From: Cognatilysobacter xinjiangensis
GTDB lineage: Bacteria > Pseudomonadota > Gammaproteobacteria > Xanthomonadales > Xanthomonadaceae
Assembly: GCF_014651995.1 (NCBI RefSeq)
Contig: NZ_BMXY01000002.1
Coordinates: 124,001 to 188,000, forward strand
Length of the DNA stretch: 64,000 nucleotides
Direction of reading: 5' to 3'
The notes below the pieces were generated by a model. It saw nothing but the letters and a program-made list of their open reading frames with translations. It was not told where the DNA came from and did not search any database. The position numbers and the translations under genes were made by a program. Below are positions 37,130-45,685 of the stretch, in pieces; position 1 is the stretch's first letter; the number at the start of each line of letters is the position of its first letter.

Positions 37130-40100
37130 ATGTCCGAAGCCATTGCCGACGCCGTGCAGTCGGGCACGCCCGAATCCGCGGTCGACCGTGCCGTCGCCGA
37201 AGGCGGCGCCTACGAGGTGCTGCGCCGGCGCCTGAGCGAGCAGGGCACGCGCCTGCGTGCCGTGGCCGACGCGCTCAATGCGCAGCGCCTCGTCGAGTTC
37301 GGCGACAGCCGGCTCGAGGTCATCGGGCGGCTTCGCATCCGTACCGAGCACAACTGCATCGGGCGCGACATCGTGCCGGTCGGCGACCTTCTGCTGTTCG
37401 GCTACAACGTGTTCATGGGGCTGAAGGCGACGACCTCCGTCGCCGACGTCTTCGGGCTCTACCGCCTCGTGACCACCGCAGACGGGTTCGACGTCGAAAC
37501 CGTCGACCACGCGACCAGCTTCCTCGGCGACGCGCAGTTCGTCCGCGATTTCGGCGAGCTCTACGCGTACTACAAGAACGCTCGCCTGCTGCAGCTCGAC
37601 GTCGTCGGCGGCAAGCTGCTGGCGGCGTTCCAGATCGGCGAGCGCAGCACCGACGTCCGCGTGTTCCGCTGGGCCGTGTCGCCGCAGGGTGACGTCACCT
37701 ACATCGATGCACGCGGCGAGCGCGACCTGGTGCTGCCGCCGCCGTTCGACTTCGAATGGACGCGCGCCACGCGCGACCTCATGGTCAGCGGCCGCCATCC
37801 GCACCTCAACATCCTCGACACGCTTTTCGTCGAGACGACCGGTGGGGATCTCACCATCAAGGTCGAGAACAACACCGAGACCGGGCAGGGCCTGTACTCG
37901 GAGCCGGTCGAGGACGCCACGCAGTCGCTGGACGACGCGACCGTCGACTTCGCGAAACTCGGCACGCTGATCCTGCTGAAGGTGCTGCCGTACCGCGAGC
38001 AGGACTGGCGCGGCTTCATCTACAACACGCTGACCGGCAAGGTGCTGCGCTGCGACGCGATCGTGCAGGCCTGCGTGCAGTTGCCGGAGGACCACGGGTT
38101 GCTGTTCCCCGGTGGCTACTACCTGCAGAACGGCGAGTACAAGGCATTCGATGCGCAGATGGAGGGCATGTGCTTCCAGCGCGCGCTGCGCTCGCCGAAC
38201 GGCGAGGACGTGCTCTACATGTTCTACGAGCACGAGGCGGGCAGGTCCGCGCTATTCGTCTACAACATGATCCAGCGCCGCCTGCAGAACCCGTTGTTCG
38301 GGCACGGCCACGCCGAACTGCCGGACGGCCGCATGGTGCTGTTCAACGCCGAAGGCGACGCGCCGACCCGCGTGCATCCCATGCAGGTTTGGCAGACACC
38401 GTTCGTTTCCGACGAAGTGGCGGCTGCGCGGCCGCCGGGAACGAGTTTCATGGGGCGTCTCGGCAATGCCGAGCTAGTGCGCGGCATCTCGAACCTGCTG
38501 GAGCTGGCGAGGGAGATCGAGCGTTCCGACGTGTCCGCCGCGCGCTACCAGCGGCTCGCGCAGCAGACCCGGCGCCTGTTCGATGCCCACCATTGGCTCG
38601 ACGACGCGAACTGCCAGGGCGCGGTGACGTTGCTGCGGGACATCGCCGCCACGGGTGAGTCGGTGCTCGACGAGTTCGAGAAGGTCGAGGGCATCCGCCG
38701 CCAGTCCGGCCAGGCGATCACGCGCGCGCAGACCGAACACAGGGCGCTGATGTCGCGCCTTGCGCCCGACAACTGGACGCAGGTGCAGGACTTCGTCGAC
38801 GCGCTCAATGAGATCACGCGCCTGCGCGGGCACCTGCTGACCATCCGCGACTACCGCTACATCGATGTCGCCGCGATCGACGCGATGGCGGAGGAACTCG
38901 AGACGGCGCACGCACGCGTCGGCGCGGCGACGGGCACGTTCCTTGCCGGCCCGACGGCGCTCGCGCCCTTCGCCACCCGTGTCGACGAGCTCGATGCCGC
39001 CGCGCAGCAGGCGCAGACGGCGAAGCAGCTGGCCGACCAGCTATCGGCCCTGAAGGCCTTGTCGGCGGACCTCGACATGCTGTCGGCGCTCATGGCCGGG
39101 CTCAAGGTCGAGGACGCGACCGAGCGCACGCGCGTGGTGGACGCCATCGCCGGCATCTACGCGCGCCTCAACCAGGCACGTGCGCGCGCCGAGCAGCGCC
39201 GCAAGTCGCTGGGCTCGGCCGAGGCGGTCGCGCAGTTCGCCGCGCAGTTCACGCTGTTCGGCCAGTCGATCACCAGCGCGCTCGGCCTCGCGACCGACCC
39301 CGAAAAAGCAGACGAGCAGCTTTCGCGGCTCATGGTCCAGCTGGAAGAGCTCGAGAGCCAGTTCGGCGAGCATGAGCAATTCCTCGGCGACATCCTCGGC
39401 AAGCGCGAGGAGCTTCTCGAAGCCTTCGAGAGCCACAAGCAGGCGCTGCTCGACGACCGCCAGCGCAAGGCCCAGGCCGTGCTGGACGCCGCCAGCCGCA
39501 TCCTCGAAGGCCTCGGCAAGCGCTGCGAGAAGTTCGCCAGCCCGGACGAGCTCAACGCGTTCTTCGCCGGCGATGCGCTGATCCTCAAGATCCGCGAACT
39601 CGCCGAGCGCCTTCGCGCGCTGAAGGACAGCGTCAAGGCCGACGACGTCGAGGCCCGCCTCAAGGCCGCGCGCGACCAGGCGATCCGCGCGCTGCGCGAC
39701 CGCAGCGACCTCTTCGAAGGCGGCGGCAGCGTCATCAAGCTTGGCCGGCACCGCTTCAGCGTCAATACGCAGCCGCTGGACCTGACCATCCTGCCGCGCG
39801 GCGATCAACTCGCGCTGCACCTGACCGGCACCGACTTCATGGAGCCGATCGAGAGCGTGGAACTCGACGCGCTGAGGGAGTACTGGCAGGTCTCGCTGGA
39901 ATCCGAATCGCCGGCCATGTACCGCGGCGAATACCTTGCCGGTGAGGTGCTGGCGGCCGCCGAGACAGGCACCGACGGGCTGTCGCGTGACGCGCTGCAG
40001 CACCTTGCGGCCGACCCCGAGGCACTCGCCAGGGCGGTGCGCGATTTCGCTGCGCCGCGCTACCGGGACGGCTACGAGCGCGGCATCCACGACGCCGATG

Positions 40101-42466
40101 CCACCCGCATCCTGCGCGCATTCCTGACCCAGCGCGGTGCCGCCGGCGAACTGGTGCACGCACCTGCGGCCCGCGCCTTCGCCGCGCTCGCGCTGGCGGC
40201 GCTCGCCGCCGAGCCCGAGGTGCGCGAATGGGCCGGCCGCGCCACTGGCGCCAAGGCCATGCAGGCCCTGTTCGGCGCGCGCACCAGCCTCGACGCGCTC
40301 GAAGCGGACATGACGCGTCGTCTCGTCGAGTTCGCGGAAGCGTCGGGCCTGCCCTTCGATGCCGCCCTCGCCGCCGATGCCGCGCGCTACCTCGTCGACG
40401 AGTTGGCAGCGGGCCACGGCAGCATGGTGCTTTCGCGCTACGGGCGTGAGCTCGGCGAGACTCTGGCCAAGCGCCTCGAGGCCGCCGGGCTCAAGGAGGG
40501 ATTCGACCGCACGCTCCTGCAGTTCCAGCACCGGCCCGGCGCGCGCTGGCACCACGTCGTGCATTGGCTCGATGCCGTCTGCGGCGATGAGGCGCTCGCC
40601 GCGTCGCGTGCCTACGTGCCGGAAGCGGCGGCCTGGCTGCTCACGCGCGACGTGCTGGCCTGGCGCGACAATCCGGCGACGCTGCTGGTCGCCGTCGACG
40701 GCCTGCTCGGCGAGCACCCGCGCATCGCCGCAGGCGTGCTGCAGTTGTCGATCGACGACCTGCCCGCGCGGCTGCGCGCGCATCGCGAGCGCTTCCTGCC
40801 CGGCTACCGGCGTTACCAGTCGCTGCGGCACGAGATCGCCGCGCGGGAGCGCGAGGCGCTGCGCCTGTCCGAGTTCCAGGCGCGCCCGCTGACCTCGTTC
40901 GTGCGCAACCGACTCATCAACGAGGTCTACCTGCCGCTGATCGGCGACAACCTCGCCAAGCAGATCGGCACGGTGGGCGAGGGCAAGCGCAGCGACCTCA
41001 TGGGCCTGCTGATGATGATCTCGCCGCCCGGCTACGGTAAGACCACGCTGATGGAGTACGTGGCCGACCGTCTCGGCCTGATCTTCATGAAGATCAACGG
41101 CCCCGCACTGGGCCACGAGGTGCGCTCGGTCGATCCTGCGCAGGCGCCGGATGCCACCGCGCGGCAGGAGCTGGAGAAGCTCAACCTCGCGCTGGAGATG
41201 GGTAACGGCGTGATGCTCTACGTCGACGACATCCAGCACACTCACCCGGAGTTCCTGCAGAAGTTCATCTCGCTGTGCGACGGCACGCGCCGCATCGAGG
41301 GCGTCTGGCGCGGCCGCACGAAGACCTACGACATGCGCGGCAAGAAGTTCTGCGTGGTCATGGCGGGCAACCCGTACACCGAGTCCGGCGACGTCTTCCG
41401 CATACCGGACATGCTGGCCAACCGCGCCGACATCTACAACCTCGGCGACGTGCTCGGCGGCATGGAAGACACGTTCCTGCTCAGCTACATCGAGAACTGC
41501 CTGACCTCCAATCCGGTGCTCGCGCCGCTGGCCACGCGCGACATGGCCGATCTCTACGTGCTGATCAACCGCGCGATGGGCAAGGAGGTATCGACGAACG
41601 CGCTGTCGCACGCCTACAGCGCTGCCGAGATCAACGAGATCGTCGCCACGCTGCAGAAGCTCATCGCGGTGCGCGACGTCGTCTACCGCGTCAACCAGGC
41701 GTATATCGCGAGCGCGGCGCAGGCCGACAAGTACCGTACCGAGCCGGCGTTCAAGCTGCAGGGCAGCTACCGCAACATGGGCAAGCTGGCGGAGAAGATC
41801 TCGCCGGTGATGAACGACGCCGAGCTGCAGCAGCTCATCTCCGACCACTACCTTGGCGAAGCGCAACTGCTCACCCAGGGTGCCGAGGAGAACCTGCTCA
41901 AGCTCAAGGAGCTGCGTGGCCTGCTCGGCGACGAGGACGCGGCGCGCTGGGCGCAGATCAAGCGCGACTTCCTGCGGGAGAAATCCATGGGCGGGGACGA
42001 GACCGACGTCGGCGGACGCGTGGTCGCGCAGCTGGCCGACATCGCGGGCGGCCTGCAGGCGATGGAGAAGGCGGCCTCGAGACCGAGCGCGGAGCCCGCG
42101 CCGTGGGAGGAGATCCTCGATGCGCTGCGCCGCGTCATCGAGCGCCGGGACGAGACGACGCCGGCAGCGAACGCGTCATCCGAGCCGGCGTCGTCGTCCG
42201 ATCTCGATCGGCTGGTCGATCGCATGCCTGCCGCGCTGCATGGCGCACTCGCGCCGTTGCTGGATGCCCTGCGCGCGACGCACGACCAGCAGGCACGCGT
42301 GGGTGCGGCGCTGCTGCAGCTCGCCGAGTCGCTGCGCGAGGCACCCGTGGCTCGACCTGTCATCGTGGCGCCGAAGTCCGGTGCGCGCGGGCCCCACAGT
42401 CCCACGCCCGACGAGGCGCCACTGGATCGGGCGCTCGAACAGTTCGGCTCGTCGCCGGTGCCGTGA
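37130..42466 (+). CDS. Giant AAA ATPase (DUF3686-type, annotated elsewhere as DNA repair ATPase)
   Basis: A 1778-residue protein, the longest in the window. The N-terminal about 450 residues fit the uncharacterised DUF3686 (GYNVFMGLKATTSVADVFGL, NNTETGQGLYSEPVEDATQS). A long helical region follows (about 470-870), then a beta-containing part (FSVNTQPLDLTILPRGDQLA) and more helices. The AAA domain is near residues 1260-1480: Walker A SPPGYGKTT with Lys1304, Walker B MLYVDDIQ with Asp1366-Asp1367, sensor-like CVVMAGNPYT. The C-terminal 200 residues are disordered. No nuclease or DNA-binding motif is evident, so the repair label in databases looks unsupported; an AAA disassembly partner for PspA or flotillin is a plausible alternative. 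Confidence 0.88.
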   Translation: MSEAIADAVQSGTPESAVDRAVAEGGAYEVLRRRLSEQGTRLRAVADALNAQRLVEFGDSRLEVIGRLRIRTEHNCIGRDIVPVGDLLLFGYNVFMGLKATTSVADVFGLYRLVTTADGFDVETVDHATSFLGDAQFVRDFGELYAYYKNARLLQLDVVGGKLLAAFQIGERSTDVRVFRWAVSPQGDVTYIDARGERDLVLPPPFDFEWTRATRDLMVSGRHPHLNILDTLFVETTGGDLTIKVENNTETGQGLYSEPVEDATQSLDDATVDFAKLGTLILLKVLPYREQDWRGFIYNTLTGKVLRCDAIVQACVQLPEDHGLLFPGGYYLQNGEYKAFDAQMEGMCFQRALRSPNGEDVLYMFYEHEAGRSALFVYNMIQRRLQNPLFGHGHAELPDGRMVLFNAEGDAPTRVHPMQVWQTPFVSDEVAAARPPGTSFMGRLGNAELVRGISNLLELAREIERSDVSAARYQRLAQQTRRLFDAHHWLDDANCQGAVTLLRDIAATGESVLDEFEKVEGIRRQSGQAITRAQTEHRALMSRLAPDNWTQVQDFVDALNEITRLRGHLLTIRDYRYIDVAAIDAMAEELETAHARVGAATGTFLAGPTALAPFATRVDELDAAAQQAQTAKQLADQLSALKALSADLDMLSALMAGLKVEDATERTRVVDAIAGIYARLNQARARAEQRRKSLGSAEAVAQFAAQFTLFGQSITSALGLATDPEKADEQLSRLMVQLEELESQFGEHEQFLGDILGKREELLEAFESHKQALLDDRQRKAQAVLDAASRILEGLGKRCEKFASPDELNAFFAGDALILKIRELAERLRALKDSVKADDVEARLKAARDQAIRALRDRSDLFEGGGSVIKLGRHRFSVNTQPLDLTILPRGDQLALHLTGTDFMEPIESVELDALREYWQVSLESESPAMYRGEYLAGEVLAAAETGTDGLSRDALQHLAADPEALARAVRDFAAPRYRDGYERGIHDADATRILRAFLTQRGAAGELVHAPAARAFAALALAALAAEPEVREWAGRATGAKAMQALFGARTSLDALEADMTRRLVEFAEASGLPFDAALAADAARYLVDELAAGHGSMVLSRYGRELGETLAKRLEAAGLKEGFDRTLLQFQHRPGARWHHVVHWLDAVCGDEALAASRAYVPEAAAWLLTRDVLAWRDNPATLLVAVDGLLGEHPRIAAGVLQLSIDDLPARLRAHRERFLPGYRRYQSLRHEIAAREREALRLSEFQARPLTSFVRNRLINEVYLPLIGDNLAKQIGTVGEGKRSDLMGLLMMISPPGYGKTTLMEYVADRLGLIFMKINGPALGHEVRSVDPAQAPDATARQELEKLNLALEMGNGVMLYVDDIQHTHPEFLQKFISLCDGTRRIEGVWRGRTKTYDMRGKKFCVVMAGNPYTESGDVFRIPDMLANRADIYNLGDVLGGMEDTFLLSYIENCLTSNPVLAPLATRDMADLYVLINRAMGKEVSTNALSHAYSAAEINEIVATLQKLIAVRDVVYRVNQAYIASAAQADKYRTEPAFKLQGSYRNMGKLAEKISPVMNDAELQQLISDHYLGEAQLLTQGAEENLLKLKELRGLLGDEDAARWAQIKRDFLREKSMGGDETDVGGRVVAQLADIAGGLQAMEKAASRPSAEPAPWEEILDALRRVIERRDETTPAANASSEPASSSDLDRLVDRMPAALHGALAPLLDALRATHDQQARVGAALLQLAESLREAPVARPVIVAPKSGARGPHSPTPDEAPLDRALEQFGSSPVP

Positions 42467-43116
42467 GCGAATCGATGGATCGCGACGACGCGCCCCCGGC
42501 ACGGGATGGTTTGATCGACGGCCTGCTCGAAGCCGCGGCAGCGCTGCTGGAGCGCCGCCCCTCAACGCATCTGCTCGCCGAGCTGCAGCCGCTGCTCGCC
42601 GCGCTGGCGCCGCAGGCTCCGGTCTCGACACCCCGGTTCATCGACCGCCTGCTCGGGCGCGATCTCGTACGCGCCGCGCATCCCGATCCGGTCGACGGGC
42701 GCGTGCGCCTGCACCTGCAACGCAGCGCCGTTCATGCCGAGGCGGTGGAGGCCCACGTCGGCGCCCTCGACGACAGCCTGCGCGCCATCGACGCATGGCT
42801 CGCGATGCCGCCAGCAGCCACGAACGCAGCCGCGGCCAACGAGGCGCGGCGTGCCGAAGCCCTGCATGCCGCGGCGCTGACCACGCGGGGCCAGCTCGCG
42901 CTTGCCCGCGCGACGGCGCTCGCCATACTCGACCAGCATCGACACCTCCGCGACCTGCTCGTCCCGCTTTGGCGGCAGGCACTGGCCGCGGAGGCGGCGG
43001 GCGCCCACGCCGAAGCGGCGCAGGGCCTCGCCGAGCTGCGCGCCAGCCTCGGCCATCGCCTGCACGAATTGCAGGCCGCCGCATCCCCTTCGTCCCGCCC
43101 GGAGAGCACGACATGA
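42463..43116 (+). CDS. TelA-like helical protein (divergent, second copy)
   Basis: A 217-residue helical protein. GTG 42463 overlaps the stop of the AAA gene (GTGA); ATG 42475 is a possible internal start. It shares with the gene at 31752 the segment RFIDRLLGRDL, an RVRLHLQRS helix and the block HRHLRDLLVPLWRQALA near residue 160, which in turn matches the TelA block SVRDITVPAWKRSF in the next gene. It is shorter than TelA and would not be recognised without this comparison. Its stop overlaps the TelA start (ATGA). Probably a structural partner of TelA in this operon. Confidence 0.72.
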   Translation: MSESMDRDDAPPARDGLIDGLLEAAAALLERRPSTHLLAELQPLLAALAPQAPVSTPRFIDRLLGRDLVRAAHPDPVDGRVRLHLQRSAVHAEAVEAHVGALDDSLRAIDAWLAMPPAATNAAAANEARRAEALHAAALTTRGQLALARATALAILDQHRHLRDLLVPLWRQALAAEAAGAHAEAAQGLAELRASLGHRLHELQAAASPSSRPESTT

Positions 43117-44204
43117 CCGCACCGACCCCCGAGCTCCTCGCCACGGCGCCCGTCGTGCTCGACGAGGCCACCGTGAAGTCGCTCGATCTGCAGCCTGCCG
43201 ATATGGAAACCGTCGAAACGCTGCGCGCGACGCTTGCCGCCTTGCCGCCCACCGACCTGCAGGGCTTCGGTCGCGATGCCTCGCTGCGAACGACGCAGTT
43301 CTCCAGCCAGCTGCTCGACCAGGTGCGCAACAAGGACCTCGACGAGGCCGGTGCCAAGCTGGGCGAGGTGGTGCGCATCGCGCGCACGCTCAACCTGAGC
43401 AATTTCGCCGGGCGCTCCAGGCTGCCGGTGATCGGCCCGCTGATCGACCGCCTGCGCGATGTCCGCGGCGAGCTGGCGCAGAAGTTCAGCACCACCAATC
43501 AGCAGATCGACCAGCTCATGCGCGACCTTTCGCGCCAGCAGGACGATCTTGGCAAGCGCGTGCGCGACTTCGATCGCATGCACGACATCGTGGTCGAGGA
43601 GCGCCACCAGCTCGGCCTGCACGTGGCCGCCGGCAAGCTGCGGCTGGGCGAGCTGGAGGCCGAGCGCGCGAGGCTGGACGGCGCCGACGAGGCGACCGCA
43701 CGCGCGCGGCGCGGCGAGCTGGAGATGGCGATCCGCCTGCTCGAAAAGCGCGTGAGCGACCTGCAGCTCATGCGCCATGCCGCGGAGCAGACGCTGCCGA
43801 TGATCCGCCTGATCCAGGCCAACTCGATGCAGCTGATCGAGAAGTTCACCTCGGTGCGCGACATCACGGTGCCGGCCTGGAAGCGCAGCTTCGCGATCCA
43901 GCTATCGCTCGACGAGCAGAAGAGCGCCGTCCAGCTGGCCACCGCGATCGACGATGCGACGAACGAACTGATGCGCCGCAACGCCGACCTGCTGCGCGAG
44001 AACTCCGTGGCCACGGCACGGGCGAACCAGCGTGGCGTCATCGACATCGAGACGCTGCAGCACGTGCACGAGCAGCTGATCCAGACGGTCGAGGACGTGC
44101 GCCAGATCCATCGGGAGGGCGCGGAGAAGCGCCGCCAGGCCGAGCAGGACCTCGCGCGCATGCGCGACGACGTGCAGCGGCGTCTCGCGGCTCCGGCCGC
44201 ATGA
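43113..44204 (+). CDS. TelA family protein (toxic anion resistance)
   Basis: A 363-residue soluble helical protein of the TelA/KlaA family: LRTTQFSSQLLDQVRNKDLD, ARTLNLSNFAGRSRLPVIGP, RDLSRQQDDLGKRVRDFDRM, MIRLIQANSMQLIEKFTSVR, DITVPAWKRSFAIQLS and NQRGVIDIETLQHVHEQLIQ. Members were first linked to tellurite resistance, later to envelope stress and cell-division effects; the biochemical role is unknown. No Ter-system genes (terC, terD, terZ) accompany it. It is coupled on both sides by ATGA overlaps, with the TelA-like gene before and the phospholipase D-like gene after. Confidence 0.92.
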   Translation: MTAPTPELLATAPVVLDEATVKSLDLQPADMETVETLRATLAALPPTDLQGFGRDASLRTTQFSSQLLDQVRNKDLDEAGAKLGEVVRIARTLNLSNFAGRSRLPVIGPLIDRLRDVRGELAQKFSTTNQQIDQLMRDLSRQQDDLGKRVRDFDRMHDIVVEERHQLGLHVAAGKLRLGELEAERARLDGADEATARARRGELEMAIRLLEKRVSDLQLMRHAAEQTLPMIRLIQANSMQLIEKFTSVRDITVPAWKRSFAIQLSLDEQKSAVQLATAIDDATNELMRRNADLLRENSVATARANQRGVIDIETLQHVHEQLIQTVEDVRQIHREGAEKRRQAEQDLARMRDDVQRRLAAPAA

Positions 44205-44887
44205 TCTCGCTGGAGGAGCTCGACCGCGTCCTTCGCGAGACCTCGGCGGACACGCGCCTGGATAACGAGGAACGCGTCGAGCTGCGCGACATCGGCGCGC
44301 GTGCCGCCGCCGACCAGCTGCGCTTCCTGCGCAACCGCGCGTTCGACATCGCCCGCGAGGCGCTGCTCGCCACGCCGACGGCCGCCGCTGAGGTGCTGCG
44401 CTGGCTAGAGCAGGTGGTGAAGACGCTGGACGTCGCCGCGGTCGGCGCCATCGCCGAGACGACCGCTTTCTTCTCCCCGGGCGATGCGTGCCTGCGCAAG
44501 CTGCAGGCGCTGTTCGGCGGTGCGAAGCGCTCGGTGGATGCGTGCGTGTTCACCATCGCCGACGATCGCATCACCCGCGAGATCCTCGCCGCGCACCGGC
44601 GCGGCGTCGCGATCCGTATCGTCAGCGACGACGACAAGCGGCTGGACGCGGGCAGTGACCTCGACGAGCTGCTGGCCGCCGGCGTCGCGGTGCGCACCGA
44701 CGCGACGCCGTACCACATGCACCACAAGTTCGCGGTGTTCGATGGGGCGACGGTCGCCAATGGCAGCTTCAACTGGACCCGGACCGCCAGCACCAGCAAT
44801 TTCGAGAATCTCGTGGTGAGCAGCGACCCGTACCTGGCCCGGGTCTTCGCCGGCCAATTCGAGTCGCTCTGGACGCGCTTCGGCTAG
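44201..44887 (+). CDS. Phospholipase D-like protein with single HKD motif and helical N-terminus
   Basis: A 228-residue protein. Residues 1-100 are helical and unlike known PLD proteins (RLDNEERVELRDIGARAAAD). Residues 105-228 form a single PLD domain: SVDACVFTIADDRITREILA, HRRGVAIRIVSDDDKRLDAG and the HxK(x)4D motif H174-K176-D181 in HMHHKFAVFD followed by GSFNWT. One motif means two chains must pair to build the active site, as in Nuc endonuclease and mitochondrial cardiolipin hydrolase (PLD6). The membrane-centred operon favours a lipid substrate, but a nuclease cannot be excluded. Last gene of the run. Confidence 0.88.
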   Translation: MISLEELDRVLRETSADTRLDNEERVELRDIGARAAADQLRFLRNRAFDIAREALLATPTAAAEVLRWLEQVVKTLDVAAVGAIAETTAFFSPGDACLRKLQALFGGAKRSVDACVFTIADDRITREILAAHRRGVAIRIVSDDDKRLDAGSDLDELLAAGVAVRTDATPYHMHHKFAVFDGATVANGSFNWTRTASTSNFENLVVSSDPYLARVFAGQFESLWTRFG

Positions 44888-44943
44888 GACGGCGGCGGTG
44901 CACGGTCACCGGAACTACACGCCGTGCGACCTAGCCTCGGCGC

Positions 44944-45216
44944 ATGCGCTTTCTCGATGCCGACCTCAAGCCCGTCACCGCCCGCGCGGCGCTGTCGCCG
45001 CTGCTGATGGCCGCTTCCATCACCGCGGTCACCGCGGTGCTGGGACTGCTCGGCGGCCATGGCGCATGGCTGGGGTTGCAGGCGTTTCCGGCCGTGTTCG
45101 CCGGTAGCCTGATGGCGCAGATGGGCATTTCACCGCAGCGTTCGCCGATGGCGACGCTCGCCGCCCTGCCGCTTCTGTGGCTGATCTTCGTCGCCGGCGC
45201 GCGGCTCGCGGCCTGA
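44944..45216 (+). CDS. Small membrane protein (90 aa), unknown function
   Basis: Ninety residues with an N-terminal polar segment and two or three hydrophobic stretches (PLLMAASITAVTAVLGLLGG, LQAFPAVFAGSLMAQMGI, AALPLLWLIFVAGARLAA). I do not recognise a family; DUF2798-like two-helix proteins are similar in size. It lies 56 bases after the phospholipase D-like gene and converges on YaiI with an 8-base gap. It could be the last cistron of the preceding operon or independent. Confidence 0.65.
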   Translation: MRFLDADLKPVTARAALSPLLMAASITAVTAVLGLLGGHGAWLGLQAFPAVFAGSLMAQMGISPQRSPMATLAALPLLWLIFVAGARLAA

Positions 45217-45223
45217 GCAGGCT

Positions 45224-45685
45224 CTAGCGGCGCAATCGCGCCAACCAGCGGTCGAGGCCGGCGGCGAAGGCCTGCCGATCACGTGCGTGGAACGCCGGCG
45301 GGCCGCCCGTCTGCACGCCGGCGCCGCGCAACTCGTCCATGAGGTTCCGCATCGACAGCCGCTGGGCGATGGTGTCCGGCGTGTGCACCTCGCCGCGCGG
45401 ATCCATCGCCGCAGCGCCCGCTTCGATCGCGCGTGCGGCGAGCGGGATGTCCTGGGTCACCACGAGGTCGCCGGCGGCGAGCTGGAACGCGATCGCGTTA
45501 TCGGCTTCGTCCGGGCCCTGGGCCACCTGCATCGCACGCAGCCACGGCGAGGTCGGCAGGCGGATCCACTGGTTGGCGACGAAGACCGCCTGCACCTGCG
45601 CGCGGTTGGCGGCGCGTACGACGATGTCGCGCACGGGGCCCGGGCAGGCATCGGCATCCACCCAGATGCGCGGTGCGTCGCTCAC
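45224..45685 (-). CDS. YaiI/YqxD family protein (UPF0178)
   Basis: A 153-residue protein with the family signature IWVDADACPGPVRDIVVRAA, VFVANQWIRLP, QGPDEADNAIAFQLAAGDLV and VTQDIPLAARAIEAGAAAMD. The aspartates in the first and third segments are arranged as in PIN-like nucleases, so an RNA-processing role has been suggested for the family but not shown. The GTG start at 45685 overlaps the stop of the dbpA gene (GTGA), so it is translated with the RNA helicase. Confidence 0.93.
   Translation of the reverse strand: MSDAPRIWVDADACPGPVRDIVVRAANRAQVQAVFVANQWIRLPTSPWLRAMQVAQGPDEADNAIAFQLAAGDLVVTQDIPLAARAIEAGAAAMDPRGEVHTPDTIAQRLSMRNLMDELRGAGVQTGGPPAFHARDRQAFAAGLDRWLARLRR

Noticed and set aside
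34946-41866. Two minus-strand open frames of 1095 and 941 codons opposite flotillin and the AAA ATPase
   Set aside because: Shadows of well-supported genes; leucine/arginine/histidine-rich repeats mirror the coiled-coil codons of the sense strand.
43113-44204. Tellurite-resistance (Ter) island
   Set aside because: Only TelA-type genes are present; terB/C/D/E/Z genes are absent and the context is PspA/flotillin.
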